Positions 1-11,269 of a DNA stretch of 64,000 nt are shown here, in pieces. Position 1 is the stretch's first letter, and every line of letters begins with the position of its first letter. The notes beneath the pieces are model-generated. The model had not been told where the DNA came from and did no database searches. It saw nothing but the letters and a program-made list of their open reading frames with translations. The stretch is taken from positions 68,570,230 through 68,634,229 of the forward strand of contig NC_068357.1 in the NCBI RefSeq assembly GCF_020536995.1. The letters run 5' to 3'. The translations under genes were made by a program, and so were the position numbers. Source of the stretch: Dreissena polymorpha. Lineage: Eukaryota; Mollusca; Bivalvia; Myida; Dreissenidae.

Positions 1-1081
1 AATATAACGAAATTTCAAATTATTGGAGCTAAATTTGCCCCCCAAAAATAAATAAAAATAATTATATATAAATGCGCTGAAATATTGAGCATATAAAAAA
101 CAACAATTGACCTTTGCTTTGTAAAATATGTATGTTTTATTTTGCGCATTATAAAATATGAACATTCATGTACAACAGTTTTAATTGTTTGTGTTTTAGA
201 TAAATGTTGAGTTTACTTGCAAATATCTAGATACTTCATTATGTTTTAGAAGACTAGTGTCATCAACGAGCACGAAATTGATGTGGCACCGATAAAGGCC
301 TTAGAATTAACGTGGTATTGGAATCGTTCCCAAAAACCCAGCCTGGAGTGAGAATAAGTTTTGCTTAACTGTTGTTTGACTATGTTAACAATGAGAGACT
401 CGGTTACAAACGAAAACGACGATTTGAGTGTTAAGTCAAATACCGGTAATTAGGTTGTAACGTTTATATAGTACATTCTACTGTCAAGGTTTTAATATCA
501 ACTGCAGCTGTTCAACTTTTAACTAGAGAAGCATGCTTTTAATCGATGATTTCAATGCCTGTAGTAAAATTGTTTTATCATATTGGTTCGTTCTTTTATG
601 TCAATATGTCGTAGATGATAGGGTTTATTTGCCTTCTGTTAAATCACAAATTCGTATTAAGCGATCAATTAAACATCTACAGATGTTTGTTTGTTTTTAA
701 TTTCTATTAGTGTATACATTTCTGTAAAGATTTGAGTTTAAGATTCTTTCTAAACTGTAAAACTTGTTTATGCTTAATTTGACAGAGATATTAGATTGTT
801 CATCCGCAATGAAATTCAATTTGTTCTCGACTTTGATTGAGTTTAATTTAAAACGAGAAGCATGTATTATGTTTATGACAACGGCGTATTACTTTGAATA
901 TCCTTTAAAATTTAACATCCGCTGTTCGAGTATTTCACTATTGGCACTGTAATGCTAATAATCTAAACATATACCCCCGAGTAAAAAAAGAAATCTAGAA
1001 ATATTTGATACAAGTCATATCAACCTGAAATATTTTTTAGATATCTTTGCAAAAAAACAATTGAACTGCAACGCACTTTAA

Positions 1082-1591
1082 AGGGATCTTTTCACGCTTT
1101 GGTAAATTGACAAAATTGAAAAAAGTTGTTTCAGATTCGTAAGTTTTCGTTTTAGTTATGATATTTGTGAGGAAACAGTAATACTGAACATTAACCATGC
1201 TCTAATATAGCCATTATATGCATCTTTTGACGATTTTAAAACCCAAAAATTATAAAGCGTTGCAACGCGAAACGATTGAATAATTTGGAGAGTTCTGTTT
1301 TTGTCGTTAAATTTTGTGAAACTACGAAGATTGCTTATATAAGGTATAAAATACGACAACAATGTGTACTTGGCGGAATAGCTCAGTAGGCTAAAGCGTT
1401 TTTACTTCAGGACTCTGGTAGGACCCTAGGGGTCACTGGTTCGAAACCTGCTCCGGGCAATGTTCTTTTCCTTTTTTAAAATTTTTTCTTGATTTTTTAC
1501 TGGAGCTTTTACGATCCAATGTTTACATTTATCAATATAAAGCATTTAATGAATACGTTAAAAAAATGCCAAAATCTGTGAAAAGGCCCCT
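1082..1591 (+). mobile_element. TTAA-flanked MITE with a tRNA-like core, copy 1
   Basis: The element begins AGGGATCTTTTCAC and ends GTGAAAAGGCCCCT, an imperfect inverted pair of about 14 bp, and is flanked on both sides by TTAA (1078-1081 and 1592-1595). The matching place in the right arm (rc of about 61725-61735) has a single TTAA and no element, which proves insertion and fixes the ends. TTAA duplication is the hallmark of piggyBac-type transposition; no transposase is present, so this is a non-autonomous copy. The interior carries a tRNA-like block at 1372-1459. Confidence 0.88.
1372..1459 (+). other. tRNA-like block inside the TTAA MITE
   Basis: This 88-base block contains a textbook RNA polymerase III A box (TAGCTCAGTAGG) and B box (GGTTCGAAACC) at tRNA-like spacing, with a longer variable region as in class II tRNAs. 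Similar blocks sit in the copies at 1850-2392 and 38268-38597. The acceptor arm pairs poorly and the block lies inside a mobile repeat, so I do not call it a tRNA gene. It is probably a SINE-like pol III promoter carried by a DNA element. Confidence 0.7.
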
Positions 1592-1849
1592 TTAAATGTA
1601 ACTGAACTTTATCTGTCCAGATCTAAAAATACTTTTGAACTATTTAAATTGTACTTGCTATTGTTGGTCGACCGTCAGTGCTTTGTGAACTTCATACACA
1701 TTGCTATATTTTGAGGAGTTAAATATAAATTTCATAAATACTCGGCTTATGCTTGTACAATATCCCAACAGCTACAATTGCTAAAATATTTGTCATTCAC
1801 AGGCAAATGTTAGTAGATGAATTGATGATAAAACGTACGCGTAATTTAA

Positions 1850-2392
1850 AGGGATCTTTTCACGCTTTGGTAAATTGACAAAATTGAAAAAAGTTGTTTC
1901 AGATTCGCAAATTTTCGTTTTAGTTATGATAATTGTGAGGAAACAGTAATACTGAACATTTACCATGGTCTAATATAGCCATTATATGCATCTTTTGACG
2001 ATTTTAAAACCTAAAAATTATAAAGCGTTGCAACGCGAAACGATTGAATAATTTGGAGAGTTCTGTTTTTGTCGTTAAATTTTGTGAAACTACGAAGATT
2101 GCTTATATAAGATATAAAATACGTCTAGTACGTGTACTCGGCGGAATAGCTCAGTAGGCTAGAGCGTTTTTACTTCAGGACTCTGGCAGGACTCCAGGGG
2201 TCACTGGTTCGAAACCTGTTCCGGACTCCAGGGGTCACTGGTTCGAAACCTGTTCCGGGCAATGTTCTTTTCCTTTTTTAAATTTTATTCTTGATTTTTT
2301 ACTGGAGCTTTTACGGTCCAATGTTTACATTTATCGATATAAAGCATTTAATGAATAAGTTAACAAATGCCAAAATCTGTGAAAAGGCCCCT
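1850..2392 (+). mobile_element. TTAA-flanked MITE with a tRNA-like core, copy 2
   Basis: This is a second copy of the family at 1082-1591, in the same orientation, with the same ends and flanked by TTAA (1846-1849 and 2393-2396). The right arm again shows an uninserted site with one TTAA (rc of about 61475-61490). It is about 33 bp longer than copy 1. Most of the difference is a tandem duplication covering the B box (about 2191-2257), so GGTTCGAAACC occurs twice. Confidence 0.88.
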
Positions 2393-2670
2393 TTAAAACA
2401 TCAGCATCACTGTTACTTTGTATCAATTTGTGTGAAAAAATCTCTATTTAATTTTAATATTTTGTATTTGATGTTTTGTCTTTTACTACTCAACCATTCT
2501 ATGTATAACCTGTCAAATTTACAGTTATTTATTGTCTTTTGAAGAAAGCACTTTATATATGCATGTACTTTTTCATTGCTACCTGCAAGTGTAGTAAAGA
2601 AACTTGTTAATAAAATTCAGGTTGTGTACGCATAAATTTGATAAACAAATGAACGCAAATAAATCCAAAT

Positions 2671-2932
2671 GAGCTGTGCTCTTTGAAAATCGGGTGTAAT
2701 GCATGTGCGACACTTAACTAATGCATGTGCGACACTTAACTAATGCATGTGAGACACTTAACGCATAATCGCGGACATCACTTTTTGTCTGAACTGGATT
2801 TTTGAGTAGAAGAGTGTTTCTGTGAACATAAAAGCGGAAAGTGTCGTCCCTGATTACCCTGTGCGGACTGCACAGGCTAATCCGGGATGATACTTTTCGT
2901 ACATGCATTAAATCCCCCTTTCACAGAGCATG
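2671..2932 (+). repeat. Palindromic dispersed repeat (GTGTCGTCCC type)
   Basis: It starts at GAGCTGTGCTCTTTGAAAA and ends at TTTCACAGAGC, imperfect inverted ends, and contains the hairpin GCCTGTGC/GCACAGGC type around AGTGTCGTCCCTGATTA. It is also in the right arm (about 60944-61197, reversed), so it predates the duplication. The left arm has three tandem copies of a 22-bp unit ending ACACTTAAC, and the right arm has two. Relatives lie at 33765-33970 and in the intron of copy C near 62940-63130, and a fragment lies near 37355-37420. Confidence 0.6.
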
Positions 2933-5304
2933 TCCCAAATGAATGTTCTAGATATCAAGACGATAAATCATCACGCGATTAAACAAATAGTGTGTTCTTT
3001 GTCTCCCTTGACAGATCTTACATGATAAAGCTGGGTAAAAATATTTATATTAAAGATTCGTTTCCGTTTTTTCAGAAACCTACTAAAGTACTCGTGATCC
3101 ACTTTGATTCTTGTTAATAAAATGTACTCTTTATAAATGTTGTTAATATACAACCAAATAAAAATATCGTCTTGCTTTATGTTTCTAATCAATGGTCTTT
3201 TGAAACAAGATCCTTTCGTATTTTACAAACTTTGTCTTTATTCACAACTTAACAATACTGGTAAGGCGTTTCCATCAACCATACCTATTCATATTTGTGT
3301 GGTGCCAATCCTGAACGTTGTTTAAAAATAGTGCTAATTTGCTGAATTTGAGCATATCAACAAACTTCACATGGTAGTTTGCAATTACATGTATGTATGC
3401 TTCATTTGCTCACATTTGCTAATTCAACTTAAAATTAACAAAATTGCTTAGCTTAGAACATAACCTTTTATATATATTGGAAAGAATGCAAGACTACAAC
3501 ACGACTAATTAAAGTTTCGTTCTTGAAAATGATTTTGCATTAAGCTCTTTTTGTTTTTCGTTAATGTTGGCTAGTTGTTGTTGTTTTTTTTCACTCTCAA
3601 ACTCTTCAATTTCGTAAATAAATCATAACAAATAAATATTTAAAATATATATGACAGTAAATATAATTATTAGAGTAGCTTTCGAGAATAAAATGTTTTG
3701 CCATGTTAGTGAAAACAAATACATTTTTTTTGGTCGCCTGTGAATTTAGTATTATGTTACTTTGTCCTGATTGTATCGCATATTATGTATCATCTTTATA
3801 TAAGCTAAGGTTTTTGTGTTATTTTGTTATACGCACATCAATATGTTTGTCTTTGTAAAAGTTATGTTTTTAATTTTATTTTGCATATTCTAAGTGCTAA
3901 TAGAGAGAAAAATTACTATGATATTTACATTGATCCAAGAAGATAATGGTTTATGATTTAAACTAGAATATTAATTTACAAGAAAGGGTTCCAGAACATT
4001 ACCTAAATTAAAAGTTTTACACACGAGGAAAAAATAATGCTCTCTTGATCAGTAGACGTTTAATTGGGAATGCGCAAATCTAAACCCGTTCTGCAATTAT
4101 ATGGTCTAACTCATTTTACCATGTCTTTTGTAACACTAAAGCCCGGCCACTCTGTTAATAACTCAGCGCTCGCCCCAAACTGATCTTTTACAAGCTGATC
4201 GCACGTCCGAGTAAGTCATTATTTTTTTCTTACGCTGTCCCTTTACATATTGAATGAACTAATTTTTGCGACTGACACGTGGCCGTTGTTTTCAGATCAA
4301 ACATGACTTTCGGATGCACATTTGGAGAAAAATGTTTAAGAATATATTTGGGGAAATATATTCAATGGTTTGGTTTGTAAACATTTAGCTAGACCGACCA
4401 CATAAGTGTATGCTTCCTGAAATTGTGTTTGAAACATACACAACATTAAATTGTTAAACAAATCTGTAGTGCTAAGTTTGCACCAATAACAGCGGGAAAT
4501 ACTACATTATGTCGTGTTTTCTGCGAAAAACGGAACATGTGACCATCGAAATTATTCCGATGAACAAAAAATGTTATCAAACACTGGTGCAGTTAATTTC
4601 GCATGATCCTGTCGTAGGCGGCCACACTCTGTAGACCGTTTGACAATCCGACGGTGTTCCGAACGCTGTGAAGCTACATTATGTTAGAAACCAAAGTGTG
4701 TCCTACCTTATTAACTTACGTTTACTACACTAACGAAAGTTAGGACGAATTCTGAATTGTAGCTGCAATTGCCATTTTATTTGTTTTTACTGAAAGGTAT
4801 TCGATTTTGTTGTGTCTCCAGTGTTTTAAAAATACAGAAGCACATTTATCGCACCATTAACCAGCAATAAACGACTTCATTTAACCGCCTGTTTGTTCTT
4901 CCAAGACTAAATTCCGGTTCTATTAGAGACTCGGGAAAGGTGTATTTACCAAGAACTTTAAATTTATTTACTTAAAGATAAAATTGATCAAATGGCTTTT
5001 TCCACAAACCATTTGGCGATCGTTTAATAAAAATAGTTTTGCAAATACATGAGCATATTTAGCGCACCATCAACGAATCGTATACCCAACATATACCATT
5101 AAAACTACATTTTGTGTTTGTTTCGGGATTAAGTCCATATTATATTATTTACTTTTATCCCGATATGTAAACGAGCCTTGAAATATATAGCCCGCTGTGC
5201 TTTCATCGAGATATAGAGCGAATATAAATACGGAACTAGTAATTGTCTTGCTAATATGGCTGAAAAGTAAGCGGCATTAAAAAAATAATCAAATTAGTAA
5301 AGGG

Positions 5305-5345
5305 TATAAAACGGCGAAAACAATCTGTCTCGGATCGGACGTTCC
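5305..5345 (+). promoter_or_regulatory. Possible TATA-type promoter of the symporter gene
   Basis: GGGTATAAAAC at 5302-5312 is followed about 30 bases later by CTCGGATCGGAC and then an ATG at 5359 opening 72 codons. The right arm keeps the TATA block and the following sequence (rc of about 58470-58520). The downstream 72-codon frame is not kept there, because one A is missing from a run. In the uninserted arrangement this site lies only about 1.2 kb upstream of the symporter ATG, so it may drive a 5' non-coding exon. No transcript evidence is available. Confidence 0.35.
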
Positions 5346-5947
5346 CATCTGGACTATCATGGATTACTTCCTCTGCCAATTTGAGAATATAATATTGTCA
5401 AATAAAAAATCTAATCTATGCGATTGTAAAAATACGCCGACTGAAAAATGTAAATCATTGTGTAATTATCTAATGTGTCAACAATGCGAATACTACGCTA
5501 AGGTCTTTAAACTTCTGTTGGATTATCCGGCACCAGACAGTGTGTCTGCCATTTTTGAAAGTGGTACACTGAAATAAGGTTTGTTGACCTGCACAATTAA
5601 AAAAAATTGAATGTCAACATAATTGGCATATCAGAAATGCGTTGAATCGTGTTCCAGCTTAGGTAATCCATCCATCTGTTAAAGTCAGTGGGGTAGTCAT
5701 ATATTTAATGTGATCCTACAAAGTAATGCACTGTATATGAATAGCCATGTATATATACATATAACGTAATACCATAACACGAAATTCGACTTTTTCTGTC
5801 GACATATTTCAATTAAATTTGGAATCGGCGTTGCATTAGAGAAACATTTGATCTGACACGTCCCTTAATGTTAAGAAGTGGAACACTATCTCAAAAAAAT
5901 AAATTATGCAGGAGCTGTGTGTTTATGCGCAATCATGTGCGGAATAT

Positions 5948-5956
5948 ACATTTTTA
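5948..5956 (+). repeat. Left 9-bp target-site duplication of the 16-kb element
   Basis: The sequence acattttta directly precedes the element start AGGTGCG. The identical 9-mer follows the element end at 22001-22009. It occurs once at the uninserted site in the right arm (rc of 57863-57871). Confidence 0.92.
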
Positions 5957-7352
5957 AGGTGCGTGAAGTTGGCTCGCCCTTCGACGTTCGACATAAGCAC
6001 AACATTCAAATTACCGTATGTTGAGCTGGCTCGGCATTCCTGCTCGACATTCAGTTCGACATTCCGATATAGTTTTGTATGCTTATTTTCGAATGTTGAG
6101 CTGGCTCGGCATTCCAGCTCGACATTCAGTTCGACATTCGGATATAGTGTTGTATGTTAATTTTTCGAATGTTTTGCTGGCTCGGCATTCCAGCTCGACA
6201 TTCAGTTTGACATTCGGAGATAGTGTTGTAGGCATATTTTTGAATGTTGAGCTGGCTCGGCATTCCAGCTCGACATTCAGTTTGACATTCGGATATAGTG
6301 TTGTATGCTTATTTTCGAATGTCGAGGTGGCTCGGCATTCCAGCTCGACATTCAGTTGGACATTCGGAAATTATGTTGGACAATTATTTTTGAATGTCGA
6401 GCTGGTTCGGCGTTCCAGCTCAACATTTAGTTCGACATTCGGATATAGTGTTGTATGCTTATTTTCGAATGTCGAGGTGGCTCGGCATTCCAGCTCGACA
6501 TTCAGTTGGACATTCGGAAATTATGTTGGACAATTATTTTTGAATGTCGAGCTGGTTCGGCGTTCCAGCTCGACATTTAGTTCGACATTCGGATATAGTG
6601 TTGTATGCTTATTTTCGAATGTTGAGATGGCTTGGCATTCCAGCTCGACATTCAGTTCGACATTCGGATATAGTGTGGTATGCTTATTTTCGAATGTTGA
6701 GCTGGCTCGGCAATTTAGCTCGACATTCAGTTCGACATTCGGAGATATTGTTGTATGCATATTTTTGAATGTTGAGCTGGCTCGGCATTCCAGCTCGACA
6801 TTCAGTTTGACATTCGGATATAGTGTTGTATGCTTATTTTTGAATGTTGATCTGGCTCGGCATTCCAGCTTGACATTCAATTGGACATTCGGAAATAATG
6901 TTGTACAATTATTTTTGAATATCGAGCTGGCTCGGCATTCCAGCTTGACATTCAGCTCGACATTCGGATATAGTGTTGTATGCTTATTTTCGAATGTTTA
7001 GCTGGCTCGGCATTCCAGCTCGACATTCAGTTCGACATTCGGATATAGTGATGTATGCTTATTTTCGAATGTAGTGGTAAGCTGGATCGGCATTCCAGTT
7101 CGACATTCAGTTCGACATTTGTAGATGATATTGTACAGTTTTATTTCATGTCGAGCTGGCTCGGCATTCCAGCTCGACGTTTAGTTCGACATTCGGATAA
7201 AATGCTTTATGCTTATTTTCGAATGTTGAGCTGGCTCGGCATTCCAGCTCGGCATTCAGTTCGACATTCGAAAACTAATGTTGTACAATTATTTTTGAAT
7301 GTCGGGCTGGCTCGGCATTCCAGCTCGACATTCAGTGCGACATTCGGATGTG
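5957..7352 (+). repeat. Left terminal repeat of the 16-kb element: cap plus 75-bp satellite
   Basis: The cap occupies 5957-6013 and carries a GCACAACATTC variant shared only with the right cap at 21938-22000. It is followed by about 18 head-to-tail monomers of 75 bp with the core GAGCTGGCTCGGCATTCC. Single monomers differ by several substitutions. The array is interrupted at 7353 by the nested element and resumes at 12668. Confidence 0.85.
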
Positions 7353-7411
7353 AGGTGCGTGAAGTTGGCTCGCCGTTCGACGTTCGACATTAGTTCAACA
7401 TTCAAATTACC

Positions 7412-9896
7412 GAATGTCGAGCTGGCTCGGCATTCCAGCTCGACATTCAGTTCGGCATTCGCATATAAAGTTGTATGCTTATTTTTGAATGTCGAGCTGG
7501 CTCGGCATTCCAGCTCGACATTCAGTTCGGCATTCGCATATAGTGTTGTATGCTTATTTTCGAATGTCGAGCTGGCTCGGCATTCCAGCTCGACATTCAG
7601 TTCGGCATTCGCATACAGTGTTGTATGTTTATTTTCAAATGTAGAGCTGGCTCGGCATTCCAGCTCGACATTCAGTTCGACATTCGGATATACTGTTGTA
7701 GCTTTTTTTTTGAATGTCGAGCTGGCTCGGCATTCCAGCTCGACATTCAGTTCGGCATTCGCAAATAGTGTTGTATGCTTATTTTCGAATGTCGAGCTGG
7801 CTCGGCATTCCAGCTCAACATTCAGTTCGGCATTCGCATATAGTGTTGTATGCTTATTTTCGAATGTCGAGCTGGCTCGGCATTCCAGCTCGACATTCAG
7901 TTCGACATTCGGTTATAGTGTTGTACAATAATTTTTGAATGACGAGCTGGCTCGGCATTCCAGCCCGACATTCAGTTCGACATTCGGAGAAAGTGTTGAA
8001 CAATACTTTTTGAATGTCGAGCTGGCTCGGCATTCCAGCTCGACATTCAGGTCGACATTCGGATATAGTGTTGTGCAATAATTTTTGAATGACGAGCTGG
8101 CTCGGCATTCCAGCTCGACATTCAGTTCGGCATTCGCATATAGTGTTGTATGCTTATTTTCGAATGTCGAGCTGGCTCGGCATTCCAGCTCGACATTCAG
8201 TTCGTCATTCGCATATAGTGTTGTATGCTTATTTTCGAATGTCGAGCTGGCTCGGCATTCCAGCTCGACATTCAGTTCGGCATTCGCATACAGTGTTGTA
8301 TGCTTATTTTCGAATGTCGAGCTGGCTCGGCATTCCAGGTCGACATTCAGTTCGACATTCGGATATACTGTTGTACATTTTTTTTGAATGTCGAGCTGGC
8401 TCGGCATTCCAGCTCGACATTCAGTTCGGCATTCGCAAATAGTGTTGTATACTTATTTTCGAATGTCGAGCTGGCTCGGCATTCCAGCTCGACATTCAGT
8501 TCGACATTCGGATATAGTGTTGTACAATAATTTTTGAATGACGAGCTGGCTCGGCATTCCAGCTTGACATTCAGTTCGACATTCGGATATAGTGTTGTAC
8601 AATAATTTTTGAATGACGAGCTGGCTCGGCATTCCAGCTCGACATTCAGTTCGACATTCGAAGATAGTGTTGTACAATGTTTTTTGAATGTCGAGCTGGC
8701 TCGGCATTCCAGCTCGACATTCAGTTCGGCATTCGCAAATAGTGTTGTATGCTTATTTTTGAATGACGAGCTGGCTCGGCATTCCAGCTCGACATTCAGT
8801 TCGACATTCGGAGAAAGTGTTGTACAATAATTTTTTAATGACGAGCTGGCTCGGCATTCCTGCTCGACATTCAGCTCGACATTCGGATATAAAGTTGTAC
8901 AATAATTTTTGAATGACGAGCTGGCTCGGCATTCCAGCTCGACGTTCAGTTCGACATTTGGATATAGTGTTGTACAATAATTTTTGAATGACGAGCTGGC
9001 TCGGCATTCCAGCTCGACATTCAGTTCGACATTCGAAGAAAGTGTTGTACAATGTTTTTTGAATGTCGAGCTGGCTCGGCATTCCAGCTCGATATTCAGT
9101 TCGGCATTCGCAAATAGTGTTGTATGCTTATTTTTGAATGACGAGCTGGCTCGGCATTCCAGCTCGACATTCAGTTCGACATTCGGAGAAAGTGTTGTAC
9201 ATTTTTTTTTAATGACGAGCTGGCTCGGCATTTCAGCTCGACATTTAGCTCGACATTCGGATATAAAGTTGTACAATAATTTTTGAATGACGAGCTGGCT
9301 CGGCATTCCAGCTCGACATTCAGTTCGGCATTCGCAAAAAGTGTTGTATGCTTATTTTCGAATGTCGAGCTGGCTCGGCATTCCAGCTCGACATTCAGTT
9401 CGGCATTCGCATATAGTGTTGTATGCTTATTTTCGAATGTCGAGCTGGCTCGGCATTCCAGCTCGACATTCAGTTCGGCATTCGCATATAGTGTTGTATG
9501 CTTTTTTTCGAATGTCGAGCTGGCTCGGCATTCCATGTCGGACATTCAGTTCGACATTCGGATATACTGTTGTTCATTTTTTTTTAATGTCGAGCTGGCT
9601 CGGCATTCCAGCTCGACAGTCAGCTCGGCATTCGCAAATAGGGTTGTATGCTTATTTTCGAATGTCGAGCTGGCTCGGCATTCCAGCTCGACATTCAGTT
9701 CGACATTCGGATATAGTGTTGTACAATAATTTTTGAATGACGAGCTGGCTCGGCATTCCAGCTCGACATTCAGTTCGACATTCGAAGATAGTGTTGTACA
9801 ATGTTTTTTGAATGTCGAGCTGGCTCGGCATTCCAGCTCGACATTCAGTTCGACATTCGGATATAGTGTTGTACAATAATTTTTAAATGGCGAGCT
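7412..9896 (+). repeat. 75-bp satellite array, left arm of the nested element
   Basis: About 33 tandem monomers of 75 bp. Two tail types alternate in blocks: one ends TTGTATGCTTATTTTCGAATGT, here read as a TGCTTATTTTC tail, the other has a CAATAATTTTTGAATGAC tail. Within each monomer AGCTGG...CCAGCT forms a small hairpin. Because 75 is a multiple of three and stops are rare in the unit, long open frames run through both strands; these are by-products of the period. Confidence 0.9.
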
Positions 9897-11269
9897 GACC
9901 GATGGACGACCAACCGAAGACCGATGGACGACCGACGGACGGGAGAGGGATAACCGATGGACGACCGACAGAAAGATTATGGACGACCGATGGACAACCG
10001 ATTGGCGACCGATGGACGACCTATGGACGACCGATGGACGGGAGAGGGATAACCGATGGACGACCGACAAAAAGATAAGGGCCGATCGATGGACGACCAA
10101 CGGACGGACAAGGGTAGACAATTGACGACCGATGGACGGCCAACAGTTGGAGGAGGGACGATCGATGGACGACCGATGGACGACCGATGGATGGCCGACC
10201 GATGGGCGACCGATGGACGACCCATTGATGACCGATGGACGATCGATGGACGACCGACGGACGACCGATTGCCGACCGATGGTCGTCCGACGGTTGTCCC
10301 TGGTCCAACTGTTGGCCGTCCATCGGTCGTCCATTGTCTGCCCTTGTCCGTCCGTCAGTCGTCCATCTTTCGTCCCTTATCTTTCTGTCGGTTGTCCATC
10401 GGTTATTCCTCTCCCGTCCATCAATCGTCCATCGTTCGCCCATCGGTCGTCCATCGGTCGTCCATCGGTCGTCCCTCGGTCGTACATCGGTCGTCCATCG
10501 GTCGTTCATCGGTCGTTCATCGGTCGTCCATCGTCCAACTGTTGGCCGTCCATCGGTCGTCCATCGGTCGTCCTTCGGTCGTCACAAGTCCAACTGTTGG
10601 CCGTCCATCGGTCGTCCATTGTCTGCCCTTGTCCGTCCGTTGGTCGTCCATCGGTCGTCCATTGTCTGCCCTTGTCCGTCCGTTGGTCGTCCATCGGTCG
10701 TCCCTTATCTTTCTGTCGGTCGTCCATCGGTTATCCCTCTCTCGTCCATCGGTCGTCCATCGGTCGCCAATCGGTCGGCCATCGGTCGTCCCTTATCTTT
10801 CTGTCAGTCGTCCATCGGCCGTCCATCGGTCGCCAATCGGTCGGCCATCGGTCGTCCCTTATCTTTCTGTCAGTCCTTCATCGGCCGTCCATCGGTCGTC
10901 CATCGGTCGTCCCTTATCTTTCTGACGGTCGTTTATCGGTCGTCCATCGGCCGTCCATCGGTCGTCGCTCGCCCAACTGTCGGCCGTCCATCGGTCGTCC
11001 ATCGGCCGTCCATCGGTCGTCCCTCGTCCAATTGCTGGCCGTCCATCGGTCGTTCATTGTCTGCCCTTGTCCGTCCGTTGATCATCCATCGGTCGTCCCT
11101 TATCTTTATGTCGGTCGTCCATCGGTTATCCCTCTCCCGTCCATCGGTCGTCCATCGGTCGCCAATCGGTCGTCCATCGGTCGTCCCTTATCTTTCTGTC
11201 GGTCGTCCATCGGTTATCCCTCCCCCGTCCGTCGGTCGTCCATCGGTCTTCGGTTGGTCGACCGGTCAG
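9897..11269. repeat. 11-bp tandem repeat with head-to-head symmetry, centre of the nested element
   Basis: Tandem repeats of CCGATGGACGA run from 9897 to about 10275, then the complementary TCGTCCATCGG runs to 11269. The outer junctions mirror each other: the block AACCGAAGACCGATGGACGA near 9912 reappears inverted near 11235-11255. The left half is about 380 bp and the right about 990 bp, so the arms are unequal. Short interruptions such as AGAAAGATAAGGG recur in both halves. Nothing coding is seen. Confidence 0.88.

Larger units (their letters stand above)
1..5956 (+). repeat. Inter-gene spacer of the SLC5 cluster, left arm of an inverted duplication
   Basis: This non-coding stretch aligns along its whole length, in reverse complement, with 57872-62760. 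Its first 450 bases also align directly with 34285-34785, just after the intact symporter gene. In both orientations it therefore lies between the end of one symporter copy and the start of the next. By eye the two arms differ by a few per cent, plus indels. The two largest indels are the TTAA-flanked elements at 1082-1591 and 1850-2392. Apart from these, the palindromic repeat at 2671-2932 and a TATA-type promoter near 5305, I see no gene. The stretch 2940-5300 is AT-rich unique DNA without a convincing exon. Confidence 0.85.

Noticed and set aside
1372-1459. tRNA gene
   Set aside because: A and B boxes are perfect, but the block is part of a TTAA-flanked repeat present three times, and the acceptor stem pairs poorly.
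5359-5577. 72-codon Cys-rich frame after a TATA box
   Set aside because: The reading frame is lost in the right-arm copy through a one-base difference in an A run, while the non-coding surroundings are equally conserved. It is more likely 5' leader or spacer.
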